22,609 bases of DNA from Phycisphaerae bacterium (GCA_030603035.1 JAUVYQ010000025.1:1-22609), one strand, 5' to 3'; positions 7,934 to 15,795 are shown, counted from the first letter of the stretch. The notes: a model not told the origin generated them from the letters alone. Numbers and translations: made by a program.

Positions 7934-8527
7934 CCCCCAAATTTCCTCGAATCTTTTATGATTGACTTCATGCATCTTATCCCACTTATATTGGTCCAAT
8001 GCCAAACCGGAAGATATAGGTTTAATTTGAAGCCCGATATATTTTTCACCTACCTTAATGTAAAAATCCACATTGTAAGTTCTGTCCCATTTATCTGGAG
8101 CAGGGTGAATTTTGACTCCTAAACGTGCCTCTAATTGCCCATATACTGTGTCGATTTCCGATCTGTAACCTTCGTACGTTCTGTTGAGAACAAGATTATA
8201 GGCATAATCGATACATTCCTGCTCCTCGATGGATTCCAATTCGTTTTGCACTACTTCAGAAAGTTTCACATAAAGCCTTCGTCCCAAATCTGTGACGTAT
8301 TCTCTTGTTATCTTAACGCCATTTCGTTTCTTTTGGGTAGCGTTGTCGAAGTAAAAAGTCTCCCACTGCTCAAACGATTTAGGCGAAGATTTTCTTATCA
8401 ATTCAGAAGTAGGACCTACACTGTGTGCCTTATTGAGTGCCCAGCGGTTCATAGCATAATTTAAGAGAGCTTCCCTTTTAAACTTAAGATTTCTACCTTC
8501 CCTGCCTATTATCCATTCTTTGGCCAT
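7931..8527 (-). CDS. MjaI-family type II restriction endonuclease, frameshifted near its 3' end
   Basis: This 198-residue product resembles the MjaI restriction family (RE_MjaI), whose type member cuts CTAG. A PD-(D/E)XK-like core is seen near the end: D154 in YNVDFYIKVG, then QIK at 167 to 169 in IGLQIKP. The N-terminal half is helical and basic. The gene stops early at TAA just after GGGGG (7934..7938). Removing one G restores a 232-residue protein ending in IKRLQS. It may be an inactivated toxin half, a phase-variable gene, a programmed +1 shift or a read error. The catalytic core precedes the shift. The start overlaps the methyltransferase stop by one base (TAATG), so translation is coupled. 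Like its partner, it is visibly richer in A and T than the arg genes beside it, which suggests acquisition. Specificity for CTAG is inferred, not seen. Confidence 0.8.
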   Translation of the reverse strand: MAKEWIIGREGRNLKFKREALLNYAMNRWALNKAHSVGPTSELIRKSSPKSFEQWETFYFDNATQKKRNGVKITREYVTDLGRRLYVKLSEVVQNELESIEEQECIDYAYNLVLNRTYEGYRSEIDTVYGQLEARLGVKIHPAPDKWDRTYNVDFYIKVGEKYIGLQIKPISSGLALDQYKWDKMHEVNHKRFEEIWG

Positions 8528-9813
8528 TAGTTTCTTTCCCCTGCTGTTAAAAACTTCTCCTTGAATTTATAATCAAATGAAGTATCAACATCGGCCAACC
8601 CATTTTTTATCAGATGAGCGTTAAGAAAGGTTTTATTCTGAAGGTACAAGTAGCAAAGCAAGTTGTTGTCCTGGTCGTATTTTACAGTGTCGAACTTCAT
8701 AAAAACTTTTTGTCCACGGGTTTTACCTCTGAGAAATTCAACGGCTTCATTACTCTTTCCAGGTTTTTCACGTACTCCGAGCAGTCTCACTTTCAGTCCA
8801 TCTCCGACAACCAATCGCTCCGGAGAAATTATGTCTTTTACAAGATAGTATTTCTCTCTCTTGGAATTTTGATTATTAATTTTCGACCCAAACTGTAACT
8901 TCCGGGGGTCAACTTTCTTGTCGAATTTGACAGGGTCTTTGAAAGTATAAGGTAATTGTTTGACTGCTTCTTTATAGTCCGTATCTGCTTTATTCTGTCT
9001 GATTATTTCAAAATCAGCCTCCTCAAAAATCATCCTTTGGCGTATCCCTAACTTCTCCTTTATCAGCGGCAGAAATTCAGGGTTTATCTCATATCCAATA
9101 GAGTTTCTCTTAAGTTTCTTGGCTGCCAAAGAAGTTGTGCCGCTACCGAGAAACGGGTCAAGAACTGTATCATTTACAAAACTGAACATTTTTATTAGCC
9201 GGTCCGGCACCTCTTCAGGAAACATCGCCAAATGCTTGTCTTGCTTTTCTCCCGGAATATTCCAATGGCCGGTAAAAAATTGGTTCCATTCTTCTATAGT
9301 CATTTTCGATTTTTCTTTAATTTCCCTGCTGACTTTTGGTGGAGTACCATGTTTTTTGAAAATCAGAATAAATTCATAATCAATTTTGAGAATCCCGCTT
9401 CTTGGAAAGGGGAACGAGCCCATTATTGTTGCTCCGCCGGTAGTATTACAGGTCGTAACTTTTTGCCAGATAATTGCTCCCATATAGTCAAAACCGACCG
9501 TTTCGCAGAACTTTATGATTTCAGTTCTTATAGGAATAACTTTGTATCTTCCGTAGTAAACAGAGCGAGCAAATTGGTCACCTATATTGACACACAAACG
9601 ACAGCCTTTATGTAAGACTCGGTGGCACTCGTTCCAGACCAGATTCAGATTGTTGATATAATCCTCGTAGCTGTCATCAAAACCTATTTGGCTCCCATTG
9701 CCATAATCTTTGAGTTGCCAGTATGGTGGAGACGTAATCACAAGATGGACAGACTCGTCCCCTACCTGCCTCATAAGTCTTGAATCACCAATAATTATTT
9801 TATGATGTGTCAT
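8527..9813 (-). CDS. Beta-class N4-cytosine DNA methyltransferase with C-terminal SNase-like domain
   Basis: This 428-residue protein methylates DNA using S-adenosylmethionine and should protect the site cut by the nuclease encoded directly after it. The catalytic motif TSPPYW (27 to 32) comes before the SAM-binding motif DPFLGSGTT (219 to 227), which is the order of beta-class enzymes. SPPYW favours N4-cytosine over N6-adenine as target. Residues about 322 to 425 look like a staphylococcal-nuclease OB fold: GDGLKVRLLGV, LLCYLYLQNKTFLNAHLI and KNGLADVD. Against S. aureus nuclease the arginine after KV is kept, but the positions of Glu43 and Arg87 fall on non-matching residues. The domain may therefore bind DNA rather than cut it. 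The gene begins two bases after the argF stop with no Shine-Dalgarno site of its own, so it probably depends on argF translation. AT-rich codon use sets it apart from argF. Confidence 0.88.
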   Translation of the reverse strand: MTHHKIIIGDSRLMRQVGDESVHLVITSPPYWQLKDYGNGSQIGFDDSYEDYINNLNLVWNECHRVLHKGCRLCVNIGDQFARSVYYGRYKVIPIRTEIIKFCETVGFDYMGAIIWQKVTTCNTTGGATIMGSFPFPRSGILKIDYEFILIFKKHGTPPKVSREIKEKSKMTIEEWNQFFTGHWNIPGEKQDKHLAMFPEEVPDRLIKMFSFVNDTVLDPFLGSGTTSLAAKKLKRNSIGYEINPEFLPLIKEKLGIRQRMIFEEADFEIIRQNKADTDYKEAVKQLPYTFKDPVKFDKKVDPRKLQFGSKINNQNSKREKYYLVKDIISPERLVVGDGLKVRLLGVREKPGKSNEAVEFLRGKTRGQKVFMKFDTVKYDQDNNLLCYLYLQNKTFLNAHLIKNGLADVDTSFDYKFKEKFLTAGERN

Positions 9814-9815
9814 TA

Positions 9816-10724
9816 TTAGCTCATTAGTTTTTTTAGCAAAGCCCGCTGGAAGTGGAGGCGGTTTTCGGCCTGGTCGAACATAATCGAATTAGGCGACTCA
9901 GCAACTTCATCGGTGATTTCAAAGCCGCGATAAGCCGGCAAACAGTGCATAATCTTGGCGCGAGGTGCGGATTTAAGCAATTCGGCGTTAACCTGAAAAC
10001 CTGCGAAGTCGGCGCAGCGTTTTTGCTTTTCCTCCTCCTGGCCCATACTGACCCAGGTGTCGGTATAAATGATGTCGGCGTCAACGACGGCCTGGGCGGG
10101 GTCGCTGGTTTGCCGGACGGTGTCGGCTGATATTTCGTTTGCCTTCTGGATTGATTCGGCGTCGAGCTCGTAACCGGCAGGCGAAGCAACAACCATTTTC
10201 ATACCCAGCTTTGCGCAGGCAAAGGCCAGCGAGCGAGCCACGTTATTGCCGTCGCCGATAAAAGCGATTTTCACACCTTCCAGCTCGCCGCAGTGCTCGC
10301 CAATGGTAAGGACGTCAGCCATTGCCTGGCAGGGATGCAGCCAGTCCGTCAGGGCGTTTATTACCGGCACCGTTGCGAAGGCGGCCAACTCGGTAACGGT
10401 GCTGTGCTCGAAGGTTCGTGCCATTATGCCGTCAACATATCGGCTCAGGACTCTTGCCATATCTTTGATTGGCTCGCGCTTGCCGATGCCGCCTATGTCT
10501 TCGGGCTTAACGTAAATTGCATTGCCGCCGAGGTCTGTCATAGCGACCTGGAAACTAATTCTGGTTCGCAGGCTCGGCTTCTCAAAAAGCATTGCCAGCG
10601 TCTTGCCGGGAAGGCATAAATCATTGCTGCCAACGCTGTATAAGCTCTTCAGCCGAGTGCTTATCCGAAGCAGCTCTTTTAGCAGCTCGGGCGGACAGTC
10701 ATTTATGGAAAGAAAATCTTTCAT
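9816..10724 (-). CDS. argF: Ornithine carbamoyltransferase
   Basis: This enzyme transfers carbamoyl from carbamoyl phosphate to ornithine and gives citrulline, in the arginine pathway. The 302 residues carry the carbamoyl-phosphate motif SLRTR (51 to 55, in the FEKPSLRTR box), HPCQ (130 to 133), the ornithine-side DTWVSMGQE (222 to 230) and HCLPAYRG (260 to 267). The DxxxSMG signature separates it from aspartate carbamoyltransferase. Succinyl- or acetylornithine variants cannot be fully excluded by eye. The start ATG overlaps the argD stop (ATGA), a typical coupled pair. The next gene downstream is the foreign-looking methyltransferase, two bases away, so the arg transcript probably also carries the restriction-modification genes. 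Confidence 0.95.
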   Translation of the reverse strand: MKDFLSINDCPPELLKELLRISTRLKSLYSVGSNDLCLPGKTLAMLFEKPSLRTRISFQVAMTDLGGNAIYVKPEDIGGIGKREPIKDMARVLSRYVDGIMARTFEHSTVTELAAFATVPVINALTDWLHPCQAMADVLTIGEHCGELEGVKIAFIGDGNNVARSLAFACAKLGMKMVVASPAGYELDAESIQKANEISADTVRQTSDPAQAVVDADIIYTDTWVSMGQEEEKQKRCADFAGFQVNAELLKSAPRAKIMHCLPAYRGFEITDEVAESPNSIMFDQAENRLHFQRALLKKLMS

Positions 10725-11905
10725 TTTGCGCTCTCACTCAAAACGGTATCGAGTATATCAACGGCCTGGTCGATCTGGCTTTTAGTGGCTATCATCGGCG
10801 GCATAAACCGCAGGACCGTATCACAGGTGCAATTTATTCGCAAACCCTTCTGCAAACATTTATCGACTATTTCGGTGCCGGGCCCGGTCAATTGGACGCC
10901 AATCATCAAGCCGACGCCGCGAACATTATCGATAATATAATGCTTCTGCTTTAGCTGTTCGAGCTTATCTTTAGTATATCGGCCAAGCTCGGCGGCGTTT
11001 TCCAGAAGATTGTCTTCTTCTATTGCCTTAATAACGGCAATGGCTGCGGCGCAGGCCAGGGCATTGCCGCCGAAAGTTGAAGCGTGCTTGCCGGGGACAA
11101 GCGAGGCGGCGATTTCTTCTTTAGCCATCATAGCTCCTATTGCAACCCCGCCGCCGAGGGCCTTTGCCATAGTCATAATATCCGGCTCGACATCGAAATG
11201 CTGGTATGCGAACCATTTGCCGGTTCTGCCGACTCCGGTCTGGACTTCATCTAAAATCATTACCGCCCCATTTTCATCGCAGAGCCGGCGAATCGCCCGC
11301 AGATATTCGGCGGTTGCGATGTTTATTCCTCCCTCGCCCTGAATCGGCTCGACCATTACCGCTGCAACCTCATCGCTGAAGGCTGATTCGAGTGCGGCAA
11401 TATCATTGAACGGCACATAAACGAAGCCCGGCAGCAGCGGCAGCAAACCTTCATGGTGCTTCGGCTGAGCGGTCGCTGTCAGGGTGGCAAGAGTTCGCCC
11501 GTGGAAGCTGCCCTCGGCGGTGATGAATTTATATTTTTCCTGCGAGGTGTGCAGCCGTGCAAGTTTAAGTGCCGCCTTGTTTGCCTCGGCGCTGCTGTTG
11601 CAGAAGAAGCACTTGCCGCCAAACGCCCGTTCGCTTAAGAGCTTTGCTAATTTGCCCTGCGGCTCAGAATAGAAAGTGTTATCGATATGCAAAAGCTCAC
11701 CGGCCTGTTTGCGTAATGCCTCAACGACCTTCGGATGGCAGTGACCTATTGCGCTGACGGCCCAGCCGGGAAACATATCAAGTATCTTATTGCCGTCGGC
11801 GTCAAAGCAGTAACAGCCATCGCCCTTGACGATAACCCGCGGCAGTCGGCCGTAATTAGAGATAACGTATTTATCAAACAAATCAATTGTTTCCTGCGTG
11901 GTCAT
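10721..11905 (-). CDS. argD: Acetylornithine aminotransferase
   Basis: This PLP enzyme converts N-acetylglutamate semialdehyde and glutamate to N-acetylornithine and 2-oxoglutarate, in arginine synthesis. It is 394 residues, a normal length for class III aminotransferases. The PLP aspartate is D219 in LDEVQTGVGRTG, and the Schiff-base lysine is K248 in MTMAKALGGG. SSAEANKAALKLAR (near 104) binds the cofactor phosphate, and STFGGNALACAAA (near 276) closes the site. The start at ATG 11905 has only a weak ribosome site. The stop overlaps argF by four bases. The 131 bases upstream, up to argB, hold a dispersed repeat and several inverted words instead of a gene. Position between argB and argF supports the acetylornithine assignment over GABA or ornithine transaminase. 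Confidence 0.95.
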   Translation of the reverse strand: MTTQETIDLFDKYVISNYGRLPRVIVKGDGCYCFDADGNKILDMFPGWAVSAIGHCHPKVVEALRKQAGELLHIDNTFYSEPQGKLAKLLSERAFGGKCFFCNSSAEANKAALKLARLHTSQEKYKFITAEGSFHGRTLATLTATAQPKHHEGLLPLLPGFVYVPFNDIAALESAFSDEVAAVMVEPIQGEGGINIATAEYLRAIRRLCDENGAVMILDEVQTGVGRTGKWFAYQHFDVEPDIMTMAKALGGGVAIGAMMAKEEIAASLVPGKHASTFGGNALACAAAIAVIKAIEEDNLLENAAELGRYTKDKLEQLKQKHYIIDNVRGVGLMIGVQLTGPGTEIVDKCLQKGLRINCTCDTVLRFMPPMIATKSQIDQAVDILDTVLSESAK

Positions 11906-11919
11906 AATTCGTATCTCAC

Positions 11920-12038
11920 AAAAAACTAAAAACTTAAAGCTAAAAGTGTAAAATCATAGCGTAAAATTAAAAACTGACTTGTCTTTGATTTTAAATTTTA
12001 AGCTTTGGTTTTACGTTTTACACTTTGAATTTTACGCT
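11920..12038. repeat. Dispersed repeat family 2, copy A, with interleaved inverted repeats, in the argB-argD gap
   Basis: The plus strand at 11922..11949 (AAAACTAAAAACTTAAAGCT and on) repeats at 20688..20715 with about three changes. The same gap also holds two 11-base words and their exact inverse copies: AAAGTGTAAAA (11943..11953) with 12016..12026, and AGCGTAAAATT (11958..11968) with 12028..12038. The order is A, B, A', B', so strict pairing is interleaved. The last copy runs into the argB stop codon. Confidence 0.6.
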
Positions 12039-12915
12039 ACCGTTTAATAATTTGCGTTCCGATGCCCTTATCGGTATAGATTTCCAATAGTAGTGAATGC
12101 TCGATTCGCCCGTCGATAATATGTGCCTTTTTGACTCCGGCGTCCAATGCCGTCAGGCAGGCCTCAACCTTCGGGAACATTTTGTCGGTGATAACACCGG
12201 CGTCAATCATATCTTTAATTTGCGCTTCGTCCAGACTTGAAGCTGTGCTGCCTGGGTCTTCGAGGTCGGTCAGTATTCCGTGGGTGTCGCTTACGACGAC
12301 GAGCTTTTCAGCGCCGACTTCTGCGGCGACCCTGCCGGCGGCACTGTCGGCGTTGACATTCAGCTTTCCGCCCGCCTTGTCTTTAGCCACCGATGCGATG
12401 ACCGGTATAGTTCCGTCGGCACATAGCGTCTTTAACAATTGCGCATTTATATCGACAACCTGCCCGACCAGGCCGAGGTCAAGTTTTCGTCCGTCTTCGC
12501 CGGCCAGTCTCAGGGTTTCGGCAAACAATACACAACTGCTCAGCGAGTGCAAGCCCATCGGCTGACAGCCTAACTCGGTGAGGGTCTTGCAAATAGGAGT
12601 ATTGATTTTGTGTACGAGCGTATGCTCTGCTATTGTCAGGGTTCGCTCATCGGTATATCGCCGGCCCTGCACCCAGACCGGCTCGAGGCCCGCCTCGTTC
12701 ATTGCCTTTGTGATGGCCTTTCCGCCGCCGTGGACGATAATCGGCCGCATCCCGACCGTGGCCATAAAGGCGATATCGGTCAGCAGCTTTTTTTGCAGGC
12801 AGGGTTCTTCGAGGACGCTGCCGCCGAGCTTTACTACCACGATTCGGCGGCGAAACCGGCGGATATACTCCATCGCCTCGATGAGCGCACCGGCTTTTGC
12901 AATAGCTTCTTGCAC
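12037..12915 (-). CDS. argB: N-acetylglutamate kinase
   Basis: This enzyme phosphorylates N-acetylglutamate with ATP, the second step of arginine synthesis, and is often the step inhibited by arginine. The protein is 292 residues with the amino-acid-kinase fold: VVVKLGGS near 26 to 33 (ATP phosphates), VHGGGKAITKAM near 61 to 72 (substrate loop), and NVNADSAAGRVAAEVGAEKL in the second half, followed by VSDTHGIL. The start is GTG at 12915 with CAGGAG seven bases upstream; no ATG fits better. An N-terminal helix (about 1 to 22) before the kinase core is of the type found in arginine-sensitive hexameric kinases, so feedback inhibition is plausible. It heads the argB-argD-argF series. Confidence 0.95.
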   Translation of the reverse strand: MQEAIAKAGALIEAMEYIRRFRRRIVVVKLGGSVLEEPCLQKKLLTDIAFMATVGMRPIIVHGGGKAITKAMNEAGLEPVWVQGRRYTDERTLTIAEHTLVHKINTPICKTLTELGCQPMGLHSLSSCVLFAETLRLAGEDGRKLDLGLVGQVVDINAQLLKTLCADGTIPVIASVAKDKAGGKLNVNADSAAGRVAAEVGAEKLVVVSDTHGILTDLEDPGSTASSLDEAQIKDMIDAGVITDKMFPKVEACLTALDAGVKKAHIIDGRIEHSLLLEIYTDKGIGTQIIKR

Positions 12916-13005
12916 TTCAAAACTCCTGAAAATAGCAATTAAACGAAGAAATGAGTGTATGAATGCGGCGGCTATTCGTCAAGCCAAATTTGCTGCCAGT
13001 AAGAA

Positions 13006-13455
13006 TTAGAACAGGCGGGAACTATCGAGTAGGAAGGTTACCGGGCCGTCGTTGGTACTGGTTACGTGCATATATTCGCCGAAAACTCCCTTCTCAACAG
13101 CAACGCCTTGTTCGGCAATCAGTTCAATTACTTTTTCGTAGAGCTGCTGTGCCAATTCCGGCTCGGCGGCGGCGTCGAAGCCAGGGCGACGACCCTTTCG
13201 GCAATCGCCGTGGAGCGTAAAATTGCTGACCAGCAAAATCGCTCCGCCAACGTCAAGCACGCTTCGATTCATCTTGCCGGCTTCGTCAGAAAAGATACGC
13301 AGGTTCACCAACTTCTCGGCCATAAACTCGGCATTCTTGATTGTGTCACCCTTGCCGACGCTGAGATAAACCAGCAGTCCCTTGTCGATTTGGCCTACTT
13401 GTTGGCTGTTGACCTTGACTTGGGCCTGCAAAACGCGCTGTATAACGGCTCGCAT
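13006..13455 (-). CDS. dtd: D-aminoacyl-tRNA deacylase
   Basis: This enzyme removes D-amino acids, and also glycine, wrongly loaded on tRNA, recycling the tRNA and protecting translation. The protein is 149 residues, the family length, beginning MRAVIQRV as is typical. Visible motifs are LLVSNFTLHGD (74 to 84, the SQFTL-type site loop) and TNDGPVTFLLDS (134 to 145, which contains the Gly-cisPro pair that reads chirality). ATG 13455 is chosen over an in-frame TTG four codons upstream because GAGG sits eight bases before it and the family start fits. It follows the dehydrogenase gene by 30 bases and precedes argB by 90. Confidence 0.95.
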   Translation of the reverse strand: MRAVIQRVLQAQVKVNSQQVGQIDKGLLVYLSVGKGDTIKNAEFMAEKLVNLRIFSDEAGKMNRSVLDVGGAILLVSNFTLHGDCRKGRRPGFDAAAEPELAQQLYEKVIELIAEQGVAVEKGVFGEYMHVTSTNDGPVTFLLDSSRLF

Positions 13456-13485
13456 CAGTGTCCTCAAATATAATATGGAGGGATT

Positions 13486-14214
13486 CTAAAACCACGGCGA
13501 AGAGGCCGCTCGTCGAATGTGCAGCTCATCTATAACGGCATTGCCTTTATGCGTTACGAGATAGAGCACCAACTCAGCAATTTCATCCGGCTGCATAAGT
13601 TCATCTTTTTTTATATCCGGCCGGACTTTTTGCACCAGCTCGGTATCCACACCGCCCGGGCAGAGCAAATGCACGCGGATATTCGAACCTTTGAGCTCCT
13701 CAGATAACGATATTGTCATCCCGCGGAGGGCGTGTTTGGAAGCAGTATAGGCGCTTTGAAGCGGATAACCTTTGACCCCTACGACTGAGGCGATATTGAC
13801 AATATATGCTGCTTCGGCCTTCCTTAACATCGGCAGAGCTTCTCTGCAAAGGATAAACGGCGCACGCGCATTTATCCGGATACAGCGTTCCCAGTCTTCG
13901 GTTGCGGTCTCTTCCAGCTTTGCCGAGTGAGTAACGCCTGCGTTGTTGACCAGTATATCCAGTCGGCTGAATTTTTCGCCGGTTACTTTGACGAGGTTTT
14001 TGATAGATTCTTCTTTGGATAAGTCGGTAACAACAATCTTGGCTTTTCCGCCGACGTGTGTTACTTGTTCAGCGGTTTCCTGGAGTTTCCGGATTGAGCG
14101 TGCAGCCAGGACGACCGTTGCGGCCTCTCTGGCTAATACAATACTAATAGCTCTGCCAATCCCCCTGCTGGCCCCTGTTACTATCGCGACTTTTCCAGCT
14201 AATTGCTTTCCCAT
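13486..14214 (-). CDS. Short-chain dehydrogenase/reductase, substrate unknown
   Basis: This is a 242-residue NAD(P)-dependent classical SDR. The Rossmann glycine motif is TGASRGIG (13 to 20), followed by NNAG (90 to 93) and the catalytic set S143, Y156, K160 in the order S-x12-Y-x3-K (IASVVG then YTASK). AARS after beta-strand 2 includes a basic residue, which leans to NADPH. The FabG-like outline is general and does not identify the substrate. ATG 14214 gives the standard MGKQLAGKVAIVTG start; a 30-residue upstream extension would overlap the ankyrin gene. It starts five bases after that gene stops, so the two are co-transcribed. The C-terminus is HIRRAASSPWF, slightly short of a full FabG tail. 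Confidence 0.88.
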   Translation of the reverse strand: MGKQLAGKVAIVTGASRGIGRAISIVLAREAATVVLAARSIRKLQETAEQVTHVGGKAKIVVTDLSKEESIKNLVKVTGEKFSRLDILVNNAGVTHSAKLEETATEDWERCIRINARAPFILCREALPMLRKAEAAYIVNIASVVGVKGYPLQSAYTASKHALRGMTISLSEELKGSNIRVHLLCPGGVDTELVQKVRPDIKKDELMQPDEIAELVLYLVTHKGNAVIDELHIRRAASSPWF

Positions 14215-14219
14215 TCTTT

Positions 14220-15713
14220 TCAGCGTCGGCGAGACCGACGCCTGGGCGGATTCTCTTCTTCTATAAGCTCCTGCTGGCCTCCTGTGCCTTCCGTGGGCGT
14301 CCATCCTCCGCCTCGTCTTTGCTCGGGGTTGAGTATGCTCCTTCGTTGTCCCATCATTCTTCTTGACCCTCGCTCGGGGAAGCGCATCCTTCTCAACTGC
14401 TCTTCCATTTTTTGGACCAATCTTTCCATCCGCTTCTGCCTGCTTAGCAACAGGCCGTCAATCGCTGCGGTCGTCTTTTTCGCTCTTTCTTCAACGGCAA
14501 ACTTTCGTATGTAGATGAGAACTGCCTTGATTGGTTCTTGCACCGCTTTTGCCAGACTTATCCTGTTTTCAACTCCCGTCTTCAGCCACTCGCTTATCTG
14601 TATCTCATTTTTGCCCTCTACGCCCGGCAATGCTTTCTCCGGAGTTCCAGCCGGACTTTCTACTCCCGTACCCGCAAATCCGCCTTGCTCTCTTATATCT
14701 TCTCCGGGCAGCCGTCCTCTGGTTCGCCTTTCTTCCCAGGCCCTTCGCCTTTCCTCAGGGTCAAGCATGCTTCTTCGTTGTCCACTGATTCCTCTTGCCC
14801 CTCGCTCGCCGAAGCGCATCCTTCTGATTTCCTCTTCCATTGTTTCGACAAGTGTCTTTAATCGCTCCTGCCTGTCCGGCAGCAGGTCATCAATTGCCTT
14901 CGTCGTCTTTTTCGCTTTTTCTTCGATTGCAACCTTGCGTATGAAACCAATCTCTATCTTTACCTGCATTTCCACGGCTTTTACGAGCTTTATTCTATTA
15001 TCAAATCTTGTCTGCAGCCACTCGCGTACCTCATATCGGCTGCGTCTATCCACCTGGGACAATGCTTTTTCCAGGCCTTCAAACGCCTTGATTCTGGCTC
15101 GAATCTCGTTTGGGTCAGCAAGTATATTTACCACAACTCTCGACTTGACGTCAGTTATCTCTCCGGGTTGCACGTATTCCGCTCCGGTTGTTTCCTCCGG
15201 CCTTGGCCGAAGAGGAGAAATCCTGCCCTCCACCCGGGCGACGGTGCCGACTTTAGCCGCCTGCTTACTTAGGAGATCAGCGATTTGACTGTGGCCTTGT
15301 GCTTTAGCCATCGCCAACGCAGTTCCGCCCATGAGGTTTCTTGCACCCACATCAGCGCCGTTCAAGATAAGCACTTCGCACACATCGTAAAGGCCATGCG
15401 CGGTCGCGTAATGCAACGGCGTATTGCCATACCCGTCCCTCGCGTTAACATTGGCACCCCCGCCAATAAGAAGTTCGGCCGCCTTCTTTTGCCCACTCTG
15501 GACTGCATAGAACAAGGGTGTATACCCGGTCATGTCTTTTGCGTTGACATCGGCGCCCTTTGAAACGAGTAATTTGACCTGGTCGATGTCGCCGTCAAAT
15601 GCAGCCTGGTGGAGCGACTTAGTTGATTTCTCCTTATTTTCCGCGGCAAAGCTGGCAGTAAGGCCGAGCGACGCTATCAGCAAAATCGATATTGAAATGA
15701 CCAAACGCTTCAT
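14220..15713 (-). CDS. Exported ankyrin-repeat protein with duplicated basic C-terminal module
   Basis: The protein is 497 residues. A signal peptide (about 1 to 23, cleavage after SFA or AA) leads to about four ankyrin repeats (33 to 152), with textbook words GADVNAKDMTGYTPLFYA and GNTPLHYATAHG. Next come a linker and two copies of a roughly 93-residue module (231 to 323 and 375 to 467), about 60 percent identical by eye. Each has EWL, a long charged helix with KAKKTT or RAKKTT and AID, and the basic motif MRF-x-ERG with GQRRS and PE-x-RR. Between them lies a P/G/E-rich spacer, and the tail is RRRSRRR. I do not recognise the module. The ankyrin part should bind a protein, and the basic tails could bind acidic surfaces or nucleic acid outside the cytoplasm. 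GGAGG eight bases before ATG 15713 fixes the start. Confidence 0.85.
   Translation of the reverse strand: MKRLVISISILLIASLGLTASFAAENKEKSTKSLHQAAFDGDIDQVKLLVSKGADVNAKDMTGYTPLFYAVQSGQKKAAELLIGGGANVNARDGYGNTPLHYATAHGLYDVCEVLILNGADVGARNLMGGTALAMAKAQGHSQIADLLSKQAAKVGTVARVEGRISPLRPRPEETTGAEYVQPGEITDVKSRVVVNILADPNEIRARIKAFEGLEKALSQVDRRSRYEVREWLQTRFDNRIKLVKAVEMQVKIEIGFIRKVAIEEKAKKTTKAIDDLLPDRQERLKTLVETMEEEIRRMRFGERGARGISGQRRSMLDPEERRRAWEERRTRGRLPGEDIREQGGFAGTGVESPAGTPEKALPGVEGKNEIQISEWLKTGVENRISLAKAVQEPIKAVLIYIRKFAVEERAKKTTAAIDGLLLSRQKRMERLVQKMEEQLRRMRFPERGSRRMMGQRRSILNPEQRRGGGWTPTEGTGGQQELIEEENPPRRRSRRR
14313..14591 (-). repeat. Second copy of the duplicated module in the ankyrin protein
   Basis: This codes for residues 375 to 467. 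It aligns without gaps to residues 231 to 323, offset 144 residues. Shared words include EWL, AKKTT, MEE, RRMRF, ERG and GQRRS. Confidence 0.8.
14745..15023 (-). repeat. First copy of the duplicated module in the ankyrin protein
   Basis: This codes for residues 231 to 323. The DNA words for KKTT, MRF and the GQRRS segment are also close in both copies, so the duplication is not very ancient or is kept by gene conversion. Confidence 0.8.
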
Positions 15714-15754
15714 TGGTATATCCTCCGAAATGTGATAATCTCAAATTCAGTTAA

Positions 15755-15779
15755 CGGCCGGCCTTAACCCGGCTGGCCG
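15755..15779 (-). other. GC-rich hairpin in the leader of the ankyrin gene
   Basis: GGCCGGCC (15756..15763) pairs with GGCTGGCC (15771..15778) across a seven-base loop, with one G-T pair and one extra C-G at the base. It lies between a possible promoter and the Shine-Dalgarno site of the ankyrin gene and after the end of parB. No T run follows on either strand, so it is not a standard terminator. A role as leader structure or transcript-end stabiliser is possible. Confidence 0.5.
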
Positions 15780-15795
15780 GACTACAGATATACCC

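Noticed and set aside
7828..8049. Independent 73-codon gene starting at 8049
   Set aside because: Its first two thirds are antiphase to conserved restriction-enzyme coding sequence and it has no ribosome site. Only its end, after the G run, is meaningful as the displaced tail.
14515..15288. Rightward 257-codon frame opposite the ankyrin gene
   Set aside because: It is antisense to the duplicated module. The leftward gene has a signal peptide, ankyrin motifs and a strong ribosome site; this one has none of these.
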